This document shows, piece by piece, positions 7,692 to 15,858 of a stretch of 43,376 nucleotides of DNA; positions within the stretch are counted from its first letter, which is position 1, and each line of letters opens with the position of its first letter. The position numbers were made by a program, and so were the translations under genes. Origin of the DNA: JACVRW01 sp046735115 (GTDB lineage Bacteria > Actinomycetota > Thermoleophilia > Solirubrobacterales > Thermoleophilaceae); the NCBI GenBank assembly GCA_046735115.1, contig JBKPSR010000044.1:1-43376 (forward strand). The letters run 5' to 3'. Under the pieces are notes generated by a model. That model had not been told where the DNA came from. It made no database searches and was given only the letters and a program-made list of their open reading frames with translations.

Positions 7692-8539
7692 GCGAGCAGC
7701 GCTTCGCGACGACACTCCTCCTGCCCGGCGGCCTCTGGCTGCTGCTGCTCTTCGCCGTGCCGCTGGGGCTGGTGCTGGCGGCTTCGCTCGGGTCGACCGA
7801 CGACCTCGGCAACACGATCTACGGCTGGCACCCCGAGAACTACAGGCAGGCGTTCGACCCCCTGTTCGTGCCGGTGCTCCTGCGCTCGGTCGGCTTCGCT
7901 CTGGCGACGGTCGTGCTCTGCCTCCTGATCGGCTACCCGGTCGCGTACTACATCGCGCGCTACGGCGGGCGCTGGAAGCACATGCTGATCGCGCTGGTCG
8001 TGCTGCCGTTCTTCGTGAACTACCTCGTGCGCACCTACGCCTGGGTGGCCATGCTGGCGGACGAGGGGCTCGTTAACGGCGCGATCACGAACCTCGGGAT
8101 CAGGGATACGGGCATCAGGTTCCTGAACACGTCGTTCGCGGTGATCGGGGGCCTCGTCTACGGCTACCTCGCGTTCATGATCCTGCCGATCTACGCGGCC
8201 ATCGATCGCATGGATCAGGCGCTCGTCGAGGCCGGCAAGGACCTCTACGGCACGCCCTGGAACACCTTCCGCTACGTGACCTGGCCGGCGACATTCCAGG
8301 GCGTACTGGCGGGGTCCGTGCTGGTCTTCCTGCCGGCGGTCGGCGACTTCATCAGCGCCCAGCTGCTGGGCGGGCCCGGCACCTACATGATCGGCAACCT
8401 GATCCAGCAGCAGTTCCTCGGCGCGGACAACTGGCCGTTCGGCGCGGCCCTGACGACAATCTTGATGGCGTTCCTCGGCGTCTGGATGGTGCTCTACCTG
8501 CGCTCCGCGGCCCGCGCATCGCGGGAGGCGGCGCTGTGA
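7688..8539 (+). CDS. ABC importer permease, PotB-like
   Basis: 283-residue inner-membrane permease with about six transmembrane helices, starting with one at LLLPGGLWLLLLFAVPLGLV. The cytoplasmic EAA loop that contacts the ATPase is visible as ALVEAGKDLYGTPWNTFRYVTWPA. Starts GTG with GTGA overlap to the binding-protein gene and ends with a GTGA overlap to the second permease. It forms the heterodimeric channel with the PotC-like protein for uptake of polyamine-like substrates. Confidence 0.94.
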   Translation: MSEQRFATTLLLPGGLWLLLLFAVPLGLVLAASLGSTDDLGNTIYGWHPENYRQAFDPLFVPVLLRSVGFALATVVLCLLIGYPVAYYIARYGGRWKHMLIALVVLPFFVNYLVRTYAWVAMLADEGLVNGAITNLGIRDTGIRFLNTSFAVIGGLVYGYLAFMILPIYAAIDRMDQALVEAGKDLYGTPWNTFRYVTWPATFQGVLAGSVLVFLPAVGDFISAQLLGGPGTYMIGNLIQQQFLGADNWPFGAALTTILMAFLGVWMVLYLRSAARASREAAL

Positions 8540-9378
8540 GCGCCGGCTCCGCGCCGAAGCCGTTCGACCGGCCGCGCTTCCTGCCCGTCTTCACCGGCCT
8601 CTTCTTCGTCTTCCTCTTCTCGCCGATCGTGATCGTGGCGCTGTTCTCGTTCAACTCCACGAAGTCGCTGCAACGATTCGAGGGCTTCAGCCTCGAGTGG
8701 TACCGGCGCTTCTTCGAGGACGAGTCGCTCCGCGAGTCGCTGATCGCGAGCATCCAGATCGCGACCGTGACGATGATCGCCGCGACGGCGCTCGGCACGC
8801 TGCTCGCCTTCGCGCTCGTCCGAGCGCGCACCCGCTGGGCCGGCAGCGCGAACGTCCTGATGCTCGTGCCGCTCGTGACACCGGAGATCGTGGCCGCCGT
8901 CTCCGCGCTTGTGCTGTTCACGCAGGTGGGCATGCAGCTCTCCCTGGAGACGGTGATGATCGCCCACATCACGTTCTCGATCTCTTACGTGACGGTTGTC
9001 GTGCGGGCGCGGCTCGCGGCGCTGAACCCCGAGGTCGAGCAGGCCGCGCTGGACCTGGGCGCCACGCGCTGGGGCACGCTCAGGCTCGTGACGCTGCCGG
9101 AGCTGTGGCCCGCGATCATCGCCGCCGCGCTGCTCACCTTCGCGCTCAGCTTCGACGACTTCGTGCTGTCGTTCTTCACCACCGGCGAGTCGCCGCAGCC
9201 GCTGCCGGTGCGGATCTACTCGGCGATCCGGTTCGGCGTCACGCCGACCATCAACGCGATCGGCACCATGATGCTCACGGTCTCCGCCGTGCTGATCGCC
9301 CTGGCGATCTGGCTGCCGCGCCTGCTCGGCCGGCGCGAGAGCGGGCTCGGCGTGCTGGTCGGAAGGGAGGCGGCGTGA
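8536..9378 (+). CDS. ABC importer permease, PotC-like
   Basis: 280-residue permease, partner of the PotB-like subunit. First helix at FLPVFTGLFFVFLFSPIVIV; the EAA loop reads QAALDLGATRWGTLRLVTLPEL, followed by LTFALSFDDFVLSFF, a segment very characteristic of PotC/PotI proteins. GTG start overlapping the preceding stop (GTGA) and a GTGA overlap to the ATPase gene. The four-gene order binding protein, permease, permease, ATPase is a complete polyamine-type importer. Confidence 0.94.
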   Translation: MSAGSAPKPFDRPRFLPVFTGLFFVFLFSPIVIVALFSFNSTKSLQRFEGFSLEWYRRFFEDESLRESLIASIQIATVTMIAATALGTLLAFALVRARTRWAGSANVLMLVPLVTPEIVAAVSALVLFTQVGMQLSLETVMIAHITFSISYVTVVVRARLAALNPEVEQAALDLGATRWGTLRLVTLPELWPAIIAAALLTFALSFDDFVLSFFTTGESPQPLPVRIYSAIRFGVTPTINAIGTMMLTVSAVLIALAIWLPRLLGRRESGLGVLVGREAA

Positions 9379-10448
9379 CGGAGCTGCCGGAGGCGATTCG
9401 CTTCGAGCGCGTCACGAAGCGCTTCGGCGACACCGTGGCCGTCGATGGGCTCGACATTTCCATTCGCCGGGGCGAGTTCTTCTCCCTGCTCGGCCCTTCG
9501 GGCTGCGGAAAGACGACCACTCTGCGGATGGTCGCCGGCTTCGAGCAGCCGAGCGAGGGCCGCATCTTCCTGGAGGACGAGCCGGTCGAGACCGTGCCGC
9601 CCTATCACCGCAACGTCAACACGGTCTTCCAGAGCTACGCGCTCTTCGAGCACCTGGACGTGACCGACAACGTGGCGTTCGGCCTGAAGCGGCGCAAGGT
9701 CGACTCCGGCGAGATCCAGGACCGCGTGAAGGAGGCACTCGAGCTCGTCCAGCTCACCGGGCGCGAGCGGTCGAGGCCGCGCGAGCTCTCTGGCGGCCAG
9801 AAGCAGCGTGTGGCGCTCGCCCGCGCACTCGTGAACCGGCCGGCAGTGCTCCTGCTCGACGAGCCGCTCGGCGCGCTCGACTTGAAGCTCCGGAAGCAGA
9901 TGCAGGTGGAGCTGAAGGGCATCCAGCGCGAGGTCGGCATCACCTTCCTGTACGTGACGCACGACCAGGAGGAGGCGCTCGCCATGTCAGACCGGATCGC
10001 GGTCATGGAGGACGGCCAGGTGCGCCAGTGCGGCACGCCGGAAGAGGTGTACGAGCGCCCGCACGGGCCCTTCGTGGCCGGCTTCATCGGCATCTCCAAC
10101 CTGCTCCCCGCGACCGTCGACAACGGCGGCGTACGGCTCCCGTCCGGACAGCGCTTCGCCGCGCCCGTGCCCGGCGACTGCTCCGAGGGCTCGGACGTGT
10201 ACCTCTCCGTGCGGCCCGAGAAGATCTGGCTCGACGAGCGCGAGGACGGCATGGTGTCGGTCGACGGGACGATCGTCGAGCGCGTGTACGTGGGCACGAC
10301 GACGCAGGTGATCGTCGAGCTCTCGCCCGGCGTGCGCCTCGTGGCCCTCGAGCAGAACGCCGCGCGCCAGCGCGCCGACGACCGCTGGGAGATCGGCCAG
10401 CAGGTCAGGCTCGGCTGGCACCCGGAGCACGCGCTCGTGCTCCGCTGA
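9375..10448 (+). CDS. ABC importer ATP-binding protein, PotA-like
   Basis: 357-residue ATPase that energises the importer. Walker A GPSGCGKTTT, Q-loop NTVFQSYALFEH, signature LSGGQKQRVALARAL, Walker B VLLLDEPLGALD and switch histidine VTHDQEEAL are all intact; the C-terminal third is a TOBE-type regulatory domain (LSVRPEKIWLDE, YVGTTTQVIVEL) as in PotA. The start is the GTG at 9375 (GTGA overlap with the permease); the longer open frame upstream lies inside the permease gene and is not coding. Ends ten bases before the convergent aminotransferase gene, with a hairpin over both stop codons. Confidence 0.95.
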   Translation: MTELPEAIRFERVTKRFGDTVAVDGLDISIRRGEFFSLLGPSGCGKTTTLRMVAGFEQPSEGRIFLEDEPVETVPPYHRNVNTVFQSYALFEHLDVTDNVAFGLKRRKVDSGEIQDRVKEALELVQLTGRERSRPRELSGGQKQRVALARALVNRPAVLLLDEPLGALDLKLRKQMQVELKGIQREVGITFLYVTHDQEEALAMSDRIAVMEDGQVRQCGTPEEVYERPHGPFVAGFIGISNLLPATVDNGGVRLPSGQRFAAPVPGDCSEGSDVYLSVRPEKIWLDEREDGMVSVDGTIVERVYVGTTTQVIVELSPGVRLVALEQNAARQRADDRWEIGQQVRLGWHPEHALVLR

Positions 10449-10463
10449 GCCGCTGTCTCAGCG
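10443..10463. terminator. Hairpin shared by convergent stop codons
   Basis: CGCTGAG-CCGCTGT-CTCAGCG, seven-base arms with a seven-base loop, spans the stop codon of the PotA-like gene (10446-10448) and that of the convergent aminotransferase gene (10458-10460). No T-run follows in either direction, so it would be a weak or factor-assisted bidirectional terminator. Confidence 0.45.
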
Positions 10464-11825
10464 AGCGGCGGCGACCCGCATGCGCCGGCCCGCCTCCTCC
10501 AGCACCATGCCGAGCCTTCCGGCGATGGCGTCGAACTCAGCCTGGGCTGCCACCAGCGGCGGCGAGATCTGCACGACGGGATCGCCGCGGTCGTCCGCCC
10601 GGCAGATGAGTCCCTCCTCGAACAGGCGCGGGGAGACGAACCCGCGCAGCAAGTCGTCGCACTCCTGGTCGCTGAAGGTTGCGCGCGTGTCGCGGTCCTT
10701 CACCAGCTCGAGCGCATAGAAGAAGCCGGCGCCGCGGAGGTCGCCGACGATCGGCAGCTCGAGCAGCGGCTCGAGCGTCGAGCGGAAGGCGGCCTCGTTG
10801 TCGCGGACGTGCTCGACGATCCCTTCGCGCCGCATGATCTCGATGTTCTTCAGAGCGACCGCTGCCTGCACCGGGTGGCCGCCGAATGTCATCCCGTGCG
10901 AATACATGCTCCCCTCGCCGAAGAACGGCTCCATCACCCGCTCACTGGCGACCAGCGCGCCGATCGCCGCATAAGCGGACGAGAGGCCCTTTGCGCAGGT
11001 GATCAGGTCCGGCGTGACGCCGAAGCGCTCAGATGCGAACCAGTGGCCGAGGCGCCCGAAGCCCGTGATCACCTCGTCGAAGCAGAGGAGGACGCCATGC
11101 CGGTCGCACAGCTCGCGCACCCCTTCCAGGTAGCCGGCCGGCGGCATGAACGAGCCGCCGGTGTTCTGGACCGGCTCGATGATCACCATCGCCACGGTGT
11201 CGGGTCCCGCCTGGAGGAGTGTCGCCTCGAGCTCGGCGAGCAGGAAGGCGGTGAACTCATCGTCGGTCTCCTCCGGCGGGCGGTGATAGCGGTTCGTATT
11301 CGACACGTGCAGGACGTCCGGCACCAGCGGCTCAAACGGGGTCCTCAGCTCGGTGCACCCGTTGATCGAGAGCGCGCCCATCGTGGTTCCGTGGTACGCC
11401 AGCCGCCGCGCGATCGCCTTCCAGCGCCGCTGTCCGCGGGCGGCGTGGTACTGGCGCGCGAGCTTCCAGGCAGCCTCGACCGCCTCCGAGCCGCCGGACA
11501 CGAAGAACACGCGGTTGAGGTCGCCCGGCGCGAGCCCCGCCACCTCGGCAGCGAGCTCGATCGAGCGCGGGTGCGCGAACGTCCAGTTGATCGCGAACGG
11601 CAGCTCGCGCATCTGCGCGGCGGCCGCCTCACCCATCTCCGCGCCGAAGCCGTACCCGATGTTCACGCAGAAGAGGCCGGCGAGCGCGTCGAGGTAGCGC
11701 CGGCCCGCGGCATCCTCGAGGTAGCAGCCGTCGCCGCGGACGATGACCTGGAGCTCGTCGCCAGCGCGGTATCTGCCCATCTCCGTGAAGTGAAGCCAGA
11801 GGTGGTCGAGCGCGCCCGTTCCCAC
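10458..11825 (-). CDS. Class III PLP-dependent aminotransferase (omega-amine:pyruvate type)
   Basis: 455-residue fold-type I aminotransferase. Marks: FVSGGSEAVEAAWKLARQYH, RRLAYHGTTMGALSI, IIEPVQNTGG, LLCFDEVITGFGRLG (Asp binding the pyridine nitrogen) and ITCAKGLSSAYAAIGA with Lys279 as the Schiff-base lysine. The family removes terminal amino groups from omega-amino acids, GABA, beta-alanine, putrescine or other diamines, with pyruvate or 2-oxoglutarate as acceptor. It sits tail to tail with the Pot-type importer, so deamination of the imported amine is a reasonable inference. Starts GTG at 11825, exactly where transcription should start from the promoter at 11832-11861. Confidence 0.93.
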   Translation of the reverse strand: MGTGALDHLWLHFTEMGRYRAGDELQVIVRGDGCYLEDAAGRRYLDALAGLFCVNIGYGFGAEMGEAAAAQMRELPFAINWTFAHPRSIELAAEVAGLAPGDLNRVFFVSGGSEAVEAAWKLARQYHAARGQRRWKAIARRLAYHGTTMGALSINGCTELRTPFEPLVPDVLHVSNTNRYHRPPEETDDEFTAFLLAELEATLLQAGPDTVAMVIIEPVQNTGGSFMPPAGYLEGVRELCDRHGVLLCFDEVITGFGRLGHWFASERFGVTPDLITCAKGLSSAYAAIGALVASERVMEPFFGEGSMYSHGMTFGGHPVQAAVALKNIEIMRREGIVEHVRDNEAAFRSTLEPLLELPIVGDLRGAGFFYALELVKDRDTRATFSDQECDDLLRGFVSPRLFEEGLICRADDRGDPVVQISPPLVAAQAEFDAIAGRLGMVLEEAGRRMRVAAAR

Positions 11826-11831
11826 GGACCC

Positions 11832-11861
11832 AAAATATCGTGCGCCTGACTACAAGGTCAA
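11832..11861 (-). promoter_or_regulatory. Leaderless promoter of the aminotransferase gene
   Basis: On the minus strand TTGACC (11856-11861), 18 bases, TATTTT (11832-11837), then six bases to the GTG start at 11825. Both hexamers are close to the sigma-70 consensus and the predicted +1 is the G of the start codon, so no ribosome-binding site is expected. Confidence 0.65.
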
Positions 11862-11889
11862 AGCACTCACGGTCTGACGATCCCGGATG

Positions 11890-11908
11890 GGGTCCCTCTA
11901 CGGGACCC
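11890..11908. other. Perfect hairpin upstream of the phosphodiesterase gene
   Basis: GGGTCCC-TCTAC-GGGACCC: seven-base perfect arms and a five-base loop, in the gap between the divergent aminotransferase and phosphodiesterase genes, about 28 bases upstream of the TAGGCT -10 element. It could be an operator-like palindrome or a roadblock for readthrough; it would fall inside the coding region only if the upstream ATG at 11887 were used. Confidence 0.4.
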
Positions 11909-11936
11909 TGGGCAGGATCGTCGCGAGATTCGAGGC

Positions 11937-11942
11937 TAGGCT
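11937..11942 (+). promoter_or_regulatory. -10 element for a leaderless phosphodiesterase mRNA
   Basis: TAGGCT fits the actinobacterial TANNNT pattern and ends seven bases before the ATG at 11950. No -35 consensus is evident. It supports the signal-peptide-based choice of 11950 over 11887 as the start codon. Confidence 0.4.
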
Positions 11943-11949
11943 GGCCGCC

Positions 11950-13146
11950 ATGCTCACCCGCATCCTCGCCCGCTTGGGCCGTCCCCTCATTGCGGCCGTT
12001 GTCGTTGCATCGGCGCTCGTGGCCGCCCCGGCCGCCTTCGCCGCCAGCCCTCAGATCCACGCGCACCGTGGCGGTACGGTCGAGAACGGCACGGCCCGCT
12101 TCGGCGAGGAGAGTATTCGTGCCTACAAGAACGCGGCGCGGCACGGATTCGTGTTCGAGGTGGACGCCAAGCTGACCGAGGACCGCGTGCCGGTGGCCAT
12201 TCACGACGCCGGGCTCGACCGCACGACTAACTGCAGCGGCGAGGTCCGTACCGTCACGGTCAAGGAACTCGCGAGCTGCAGGACCGACGTGCTCGGGAGC
12301 CCCGGCGGCCCGCTTCCGACGCGAGACGCCCCGCACACCGAGGCGATCGCCACGATCGCCCAGGTCCTGGACCTCGCGAAGCGCACCGGCGCCGTGGTCA
12401 ACCTCGAGATCAAGAACGTCCCGACCGACCCGGACTACGACTCGACTCCGGCCTATGCCAACAGCGTCATGGACGCGGTGATCCACAGCAAGCTGCCGCG
12501 TCGGCAGCTGATCATCCAGAGCTTCGTTCCCGCGAACCTCGACGTAGCGCGGCAGCGCCTGCCCGGCGTGCGCACCAGCCTGCTCTCGCTCCAGGCCTCC
12601 AACGAGGCGTTACTGCAGCTTGCCGCGGACAAGGACTACGACTTCATCTCGCCCGAATGGCCGGTCAGCGGTGAGTACGTAGGCGCCGCGCACTACGGCG
12701 GCCTGAAGGTCGTGCCGTTCACGCTCGACGCGCGGCGCGATGTCCGCGATGCGAGGCAGGATGGCGCGGACGCGCTGATCACGGACGACCCGCTCATGGC
12801 GGGGCGCGCACTCGGGCTTCGCCCGCCCCGGTTCTTCAGCGCCGTCGCGTTCGTCGAAGGGCGCCGGCTCGTGGCGACCGGCCACCTGCTCACCCCGCGC
12901 GGGGTGACGGCTCGACAGGGCTGTCGCGGGACGGTCACGATGCGCGTGATGCTCGGGGAGCGCCTCGTGCGGACGGCACGCGGCCGGCTGAACCGCAACT
13001 GCGAGTTCTTGGTCAGCACGCGCCGCACGCCGGCCGGCCGAGGGGCGCCGACGGTGACGATCCGCTTCAACGGGAACGCACACCTGCTGCCTCAGCTCGA
13101 CGGCCCCTCGCGGGCGACGCTGAAGCGACCCCACCTCAGCCCGTGA
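11950..13146 (+). CDS. Secreted glycerophosphodiester phosphodiesterase with C-terminal beta domain
   Basis: 398-residue exported hydrolase releasing sn-glycerol 3-phosphate from glycerophosphodiesters (lipid head groups or teichoic-type polymers). Residues 1-31 form a signal peptide (basic start, long Ala/Val core, cleavage after AFA). The GDPD barrel shows HAHRGG (His39), FEVDAKLTEDRVPVAIHD (Glu70, Asp72, His85) and DRTTNCSG, so metal and acid-base residues are intact. From about residue 291 a roughly 108-residue C-terminal extension has two cysteines (Cys325 in GCRGTV, Cys351 in NRNCEF) and ends TIRFNGNAHLLPQLDG, like the Ig/fibronectin-like tails I associate with secreted Thermoleophilia proteins. 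Start chosen at 11950 for the signal peptide; overlaps the convergent peptidase by 11 bases. Confidence 0.9.
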   Translation: MLTRILARLGRPLIAAVVVASALVAAPAAFAASPQIHAHRGGTVENGTARFGEESIRAYKNAARHGFVFEVDAKLTEDRVPVAIHDAGLDRTTNCSGEVRTVTVKELASCRTDVLGSPGGPLPTRDAPHTEAIATIAQVLDLAKRTGAVVNLEIKNVPTDPDYDSTPAYANSVMDAVIHSKLPRRQLIIQSFVPANLDVARQRLPGVRTSLLSLQASNEALLQLAADKDYDFISPEWPVSGEYVGAAHYGGLKVVPFTLDARRDVRDARQDGADALITDDPLMAGRALGLRPPRFFSAVAFVEGRRLVATGHLLTPRGVTARQGCRGTVTMRVMLGERLVRTARGRLNRNCEFLVSTRRTPAGRGAPTVTIRFNGNAHLLPQLDGPSRATLKRPHLSP

Positions 13147-14221
13147 GCCGCCCGTGACTCGCCAGCAGCTCGAGCATCCGCTCGTGCGGGAGGCGTTCCA
13201 CAACGCGGTCGTCGCGGCCCCGCGTCGTCTCGGCGCGCCAGAGTGCATTCAGGACGGCCTCCTCGGTCGCCTCGACGGTCGCCTGGAAGAGGGGATCGAG
13301 CGCGCTGCCTGGGAGCGTCGGTGGGGTGCCCTCACCGCGAGCGGCGCCCGCGGTGGTCGAGAAGGCGATGAAGATCTCGCCGCTGCCGTGATGGGCGACC
13401 GAGCCGGTGCGGGCGAGGCCGAGCCCAGCCCGACGTGCAACCCGAGTGAGCTCCGCCGGGCCAAGCGGCGCGTCGGTGGCGACCACCGCGATGCAGCTGC
13501 CGGCGGGCCGCCGCCTCGTTTCGTCGGGAGGGACGACGAAGCGGCCCACCGGAACGCCGTCCACGCGGAGCTGCTCGTTCGTGCCGTAGTTCGCCAGCAC
13601 CAGCACGCCCACCGTGTGGCCGGCCCCGGTCAGGCGGCTCGAGGAGCCGATTCCGCCCTTCCAGTCGAAGCAGACCATCCCGGTGCCCGCTCCCACGGCG
13701 CCCTCGGTTACGCCGTCGGCGGTGAGCGCGTCGGCCACCGCCCGGCCGGCGTCGCCGGCCTCCACCTGGACGACGCGCGCGTCGTTCAGGTAGCTGTCGT
13801 CGCACTCGCCGACCACCGGTATCACGACGCCCTCCACGCCGATCCGCGGGTCGGCCGCAGTGGCAGCCGCCACAGCGCCGTCCCAGATCCGCCCGACCGA
13901 CATCGTCGCGGTCAGGTAGACCGGCGTCTTCAGCTCGCCCCACTCGGCGATCTCCACGGAGCCGGTGAGCTCGCCGGCACCGTTCAGGACCGCGACGCCG
14001 GCGGGCAGCGGCTCGGCCCAGAGCCGGTCGATTGGCCCGGGGACGACCGCGGTCACCCCGCTCCGCGCCACGCCGCGACCCCCCGGAGGGTCGGGCTCGT
14101 CACGTATGACGGTCACGTGGCCGACGGCGACTCCTTCTACATCCGCGATTGAGCCCGTCGGGCCGGGCTCGAGCTCGCCGATCCGCACACCGTGATCGCG
14201 CAGGCTCTCTCCGGCGTCCAT
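13136..14221 (-). CDS. P1 family (DmpA-type) aminopeptidase / amidohydrolase
   Basis: 361-residue Ntn-type hydrolase related to L-aminopeptidase/D-esterase DmpA. The precursor cleaves itself to expose the nucleophile; here Gly241-Ser242 in GSCIAVVATDAPL matches that site by position and sequence. Other family features are SIADVEGVAVGHVTV at the N-terminus, GGIGSSSRL and GLARTGSVAHHGSGEIFIAFST near the end. Family members cut N-terminal amino acids from peptides, beta-peptides or amino-acid amides and esters. The ATG at 14221 follows a TAGAGT hexamer by six bases. Overlaps the phosphodiesterase gene tail to tail. A role in releasing amino acids from conjugates fits the nearby peptidase and importer, but is inferred. 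Confidence 0.92.
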   Translation of the reverse strand: MDAGESLRDHGVRIGELEPGPTGSIADVEGVAVGHVTVIRDEPDPPGGRGVARSGVTAVVPGPIDRLWAEPLPAGVAVLNGAGELTGSVEIAEWGELKTPVYLTATMSVGRIWDGAVAAATAADPRIGVEGVVIPVVGECDDSYLNDARVVQVEAGDAGRAVADALTADGVTEGAVGAGTGMVCFDWKGGIGSSSRLTGAGHTVGVLVLANYGTNEQLRVDGVPVGRFVVPPDETRRRPAGSCIAVVATDAPLGPAELTRVARRAGLGLARTGSVAHHGSGEIFIAFSTTAGAARGEGTPPTLPGSALDPLFQATVEATEEAVLNALWRAETTRGRDDRVVERLPHERMLELLASHGRLTG

Positions 14222-14227
14222 GCCGTG

Positions 14228-14233
14228 ACTCTA
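14228..14233 (-). promoter_or_regulatory. -10 element for leaderless P1 peptidase mRNA
   Basis: Minus-strand TAGAGT ends six bases before the ATG at 14221, the spacing that places +1 on the start codon. A -35 element is not obvious. Confidence 0.4.
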
Positions 14234-14253
14234 CGAAGTGCGACACTCGGGGC

Positions 14254-14778
14254 GTGTTCGCCGTCCTCGTGACCGGACCGCCCGGGGCGGGCAAGACGGC
14301 GTGCCTGATGGACCTGGCCGACGCGCTCGCGGTCGACCGGATCGCCCACGCGGCGATCGACATGGACGAGGTGTCGTGGGCCTATCCGTATCCGGACACC
14401 GGGCAACGCGCCGGATACCTGCGGGCCGTATGGGCCGCCCACCGGGAGGACGGCCACGACCTCGTGCTGGTCGCGGAGGTGGTCGAGTCGAGCGAGCAGC
14501 TCGCCGAGCTCCTCGCCGCGGTCGGAGCGGACGACCATCTGCTGGTCCGCCTCGAGGCCTCGCCCGCGACGATGCGCGAGCGGATCGTGGAGCGCGAGCC
14601 CCCCGGCTGGTCCGGCATGGAGCACCTGCTCGCGGAGGTCGATCCGCTGGCCGTCTCGCAGGCCGGGCTCGAGGGGGTGCACCTCACGCTCGACAGCGAG
14701 CGGCTCGCCCCGCCGGAGCTCGCGGCGCGCATCCGCGCGGCGCGTCCGGACGCGCTCGGCGGACGCGCTGCCGGATAG
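14254..14778 (+). CDS. P-loop NTP-binding protein (small-molecule kinase-like)
   Basis: 174-residue protein from the GTG at 14254. The N-terminus has a clean Walker A motif, VTGPPGAGKTAC, followed by an IDMDEVSW acidic segment (likely lid/Mg or substrate site) and LVLVAEVVES as a Walker-B-like strand; LVRLEASPATMRERIVERE resembles the lid region of gluconate/shikimate-kinase-like or Zeta-toxin-like P-loop proteins. The open frame extends upstream to 14149 but that part lies in the divergent peptidase gene. Two-gene neighbours: divergent P1 peptidase, and acetylpolyamine amidohydrolase nine bases downstream. I cannot name the substrate. Confidence 0.8.
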   Translation: MFAVLVTGPPGAGKTACLMDLADALAVDRIAHAAIDMDEVSWAYPYPDTGQRAGYLRAVWAAHREDGHDLVLVAEVVESSEQLAELLAAVGADDHLLVRLEASPATMRERIVEREPPGWSGMEHLLAEVDPLAVSQAGLEGVHLTLDSERLAPPELAARIRAARPDALGGRAAG

Positions 14779-14781
14779 GCT
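14776..14781 (+). promoter_or_regulatory. -10 element for leaderless deacetylase mRNA
   Basis: TAGGCT ends six bases before the GTG at 14788; its first three bases are the TAG stop of the preceding gene. This hexamer is identical to that before the phosphodiesterase at 11937. It would let the deacetylase-peptidase-importer run be transcribed separately from the P-loop gene. Confidence 0.4.
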
Positions 14782-14787
14782 CGCGCC

Positions 14788-15858
14788 GTGGGACTCGCAA
14801 TGCCGGTCGTGTGGAGCGACGGTCACCGCCTGCACGACCCGGGCGGCGAGGTATGGCTGGGCGTGCGCGTTCCCGGGACCGAGCTGCCGGAGCGCGCGGA
14901 GCGGATCAGGGCTGTCCTCGCCGAGGAGGAGGGGGCGCACTTCGTCGACGCCGAGCCGCAGCCGGACGCCGCCGTGACGAGCGTCCACGACGAGGAGCTC
15001 ACGGGCTACCTCGCCCGGGCGTGGGAGGCGTGGCAGGAGGCGGGCCTGCAGGAGGATCCCGGCCAGGACCGCGTCGTGCCGTACCTGTTCCCGCACCCGG
15101 GCCTGTTCTCTGGCCACGCGCCGCGCACAGCCACGTCGGTCACTGCCCGCGCCGGGCAGTTCGCGTACGACACGATGACGCTGATCGGGCCGGGAACCTG
15201 GGAGGCGGCACGCTCCGCCCTCGACTCCGCGGTCACCGCCGCCCGGCTCGCCCTCGACGGCGCCCCCGCGGCATACGCGTGCACGCGGCCGCCGGGCCAC
15301 CATGTGACGCGCACCTGCTTCGGCGGGTCCTGCTACCTGAACAACGCGGCGGCCGCCGCGGCGCGGCTGCGGGAGGGTGGCCTCGCGCCCGTGGCGGTGA
15401 TCGACATCGATGCCCACCACGGCAACGGGACGCAGGCGATCTTCTGGGGCGCGGCCGACGTGCTGACGGGCTCCGTCCACGTCGACCCGGCCGCGGGCTG
15501 GTTCCCGCACTACCTCGGCTTCGAGGACGAGCGCGGCGAGGGCGAGTCGAACCGAAACGTCGTCCTGCCGCCCGGCAGCGGCGACGAGCCGTGGGTCGCC
15601 TCGGTGAGGGAGCTGGCCGGCTGGGCGGCCGGCCGGGGCGCACGGGCGCTCGTCGTCGCACTCGGCGTCGACGCCGCCGCCGGCGACCCGGAGAGCCCGC
15701 TGGCCGTGACGCCAGCGGGGTTCCGTGCAGCCGGGCGCGCGCTCGGCGGGCTCGGCCTCCCGACCGTGCTGATACAGGAGGGCGGCTACGACCTTGACGC
15801 AATCGGAAAGCTGGTCTGCGAGGTGCTGTTGGGGATCGAGGAGGGAGCGCGTGCCTGA
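14788..15858 (+). CDS. Histone deacetylase-fold acetylpolyamine amidohydrolase
   Basis: 356-residue zinc hydrolase of the arginase/deacetylase fold; bacterial members deacetylate acetylputrescine, acetylcadaverine or related amides. Active-site elements are complete: RPPGHH (His171, His172), DIDAHHGNG with zinc ligands Asp208 and His210, VALGVD with third ligand Asp295, and EGGYD with the transition-state Tyr334. The N-terminus lacks a signal peptide, so it acts in the cytoplasm. The following peptidase gene begins eight bases before its stop. With the Pot-type importer, amine oxidase and aminotransferases nearby, an N-acylated polyamine or amine is the most likely substrate. Confidence 0.93.
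   Translation: MGLAMPVVWSDGHRLHDPGGEVWLGVRVPGTELPERAERIRAVLAEEEGAHFVDAEPQPDAAVTSVHDEELTGYLARAWEAWQEAGLQEDPGQDRVVPYLFPHPGLFSGHAPRTATSVTARAGQFAYDTMTLIGPGTWEAARSALDSAVTAARLALDGAPAAYACTRPPGHHVTRTCFGGSCYLNNAAAAAARLREGGLAPVAVIDIDAHHGNGTQAIFWGAADVLTGSVHVDPAAGWFPHYLGFEDERGEGESNRNVVLPPGSGDEPWVASVRELAGWAAGRGARALVVALGVDAAAGDPESPLAVTPAGFRAAGRALGGLGLPTVLIQEGGYDLDAIGKLVCEVLLGIEEGARA

Noticed and set aside
8697..9374. Long upstream extension of the PotA-like reading frame
   Set aside because: It lies inside the PotC-like gene in another frame, its translation is Arg/Ala-rich shadow sequence, and a GTGA overlap marks the real start at 9375.
10458..11825. Plus-strand 346-codon frame opposite the aminotransferase
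   Set aside because: His/Arg-rich antisense shadow without domain features; the minus strand encodes a complete aminotransferase.
11887..11949. ATG at 11887 as start of the phosphodiesterase
   Set aside because: It would put 21 residues before a normal signal peptide and place the hairpin in the coding region; 11950 fits the signal peptide and the TAGGCT spacing.
14149..14253. Upstream extension of the P-loop protein
   Set aside because: Lies within the divergent P1 peptidase gene; the GTG at 14254 directly precedes the first strand of the P-loop.
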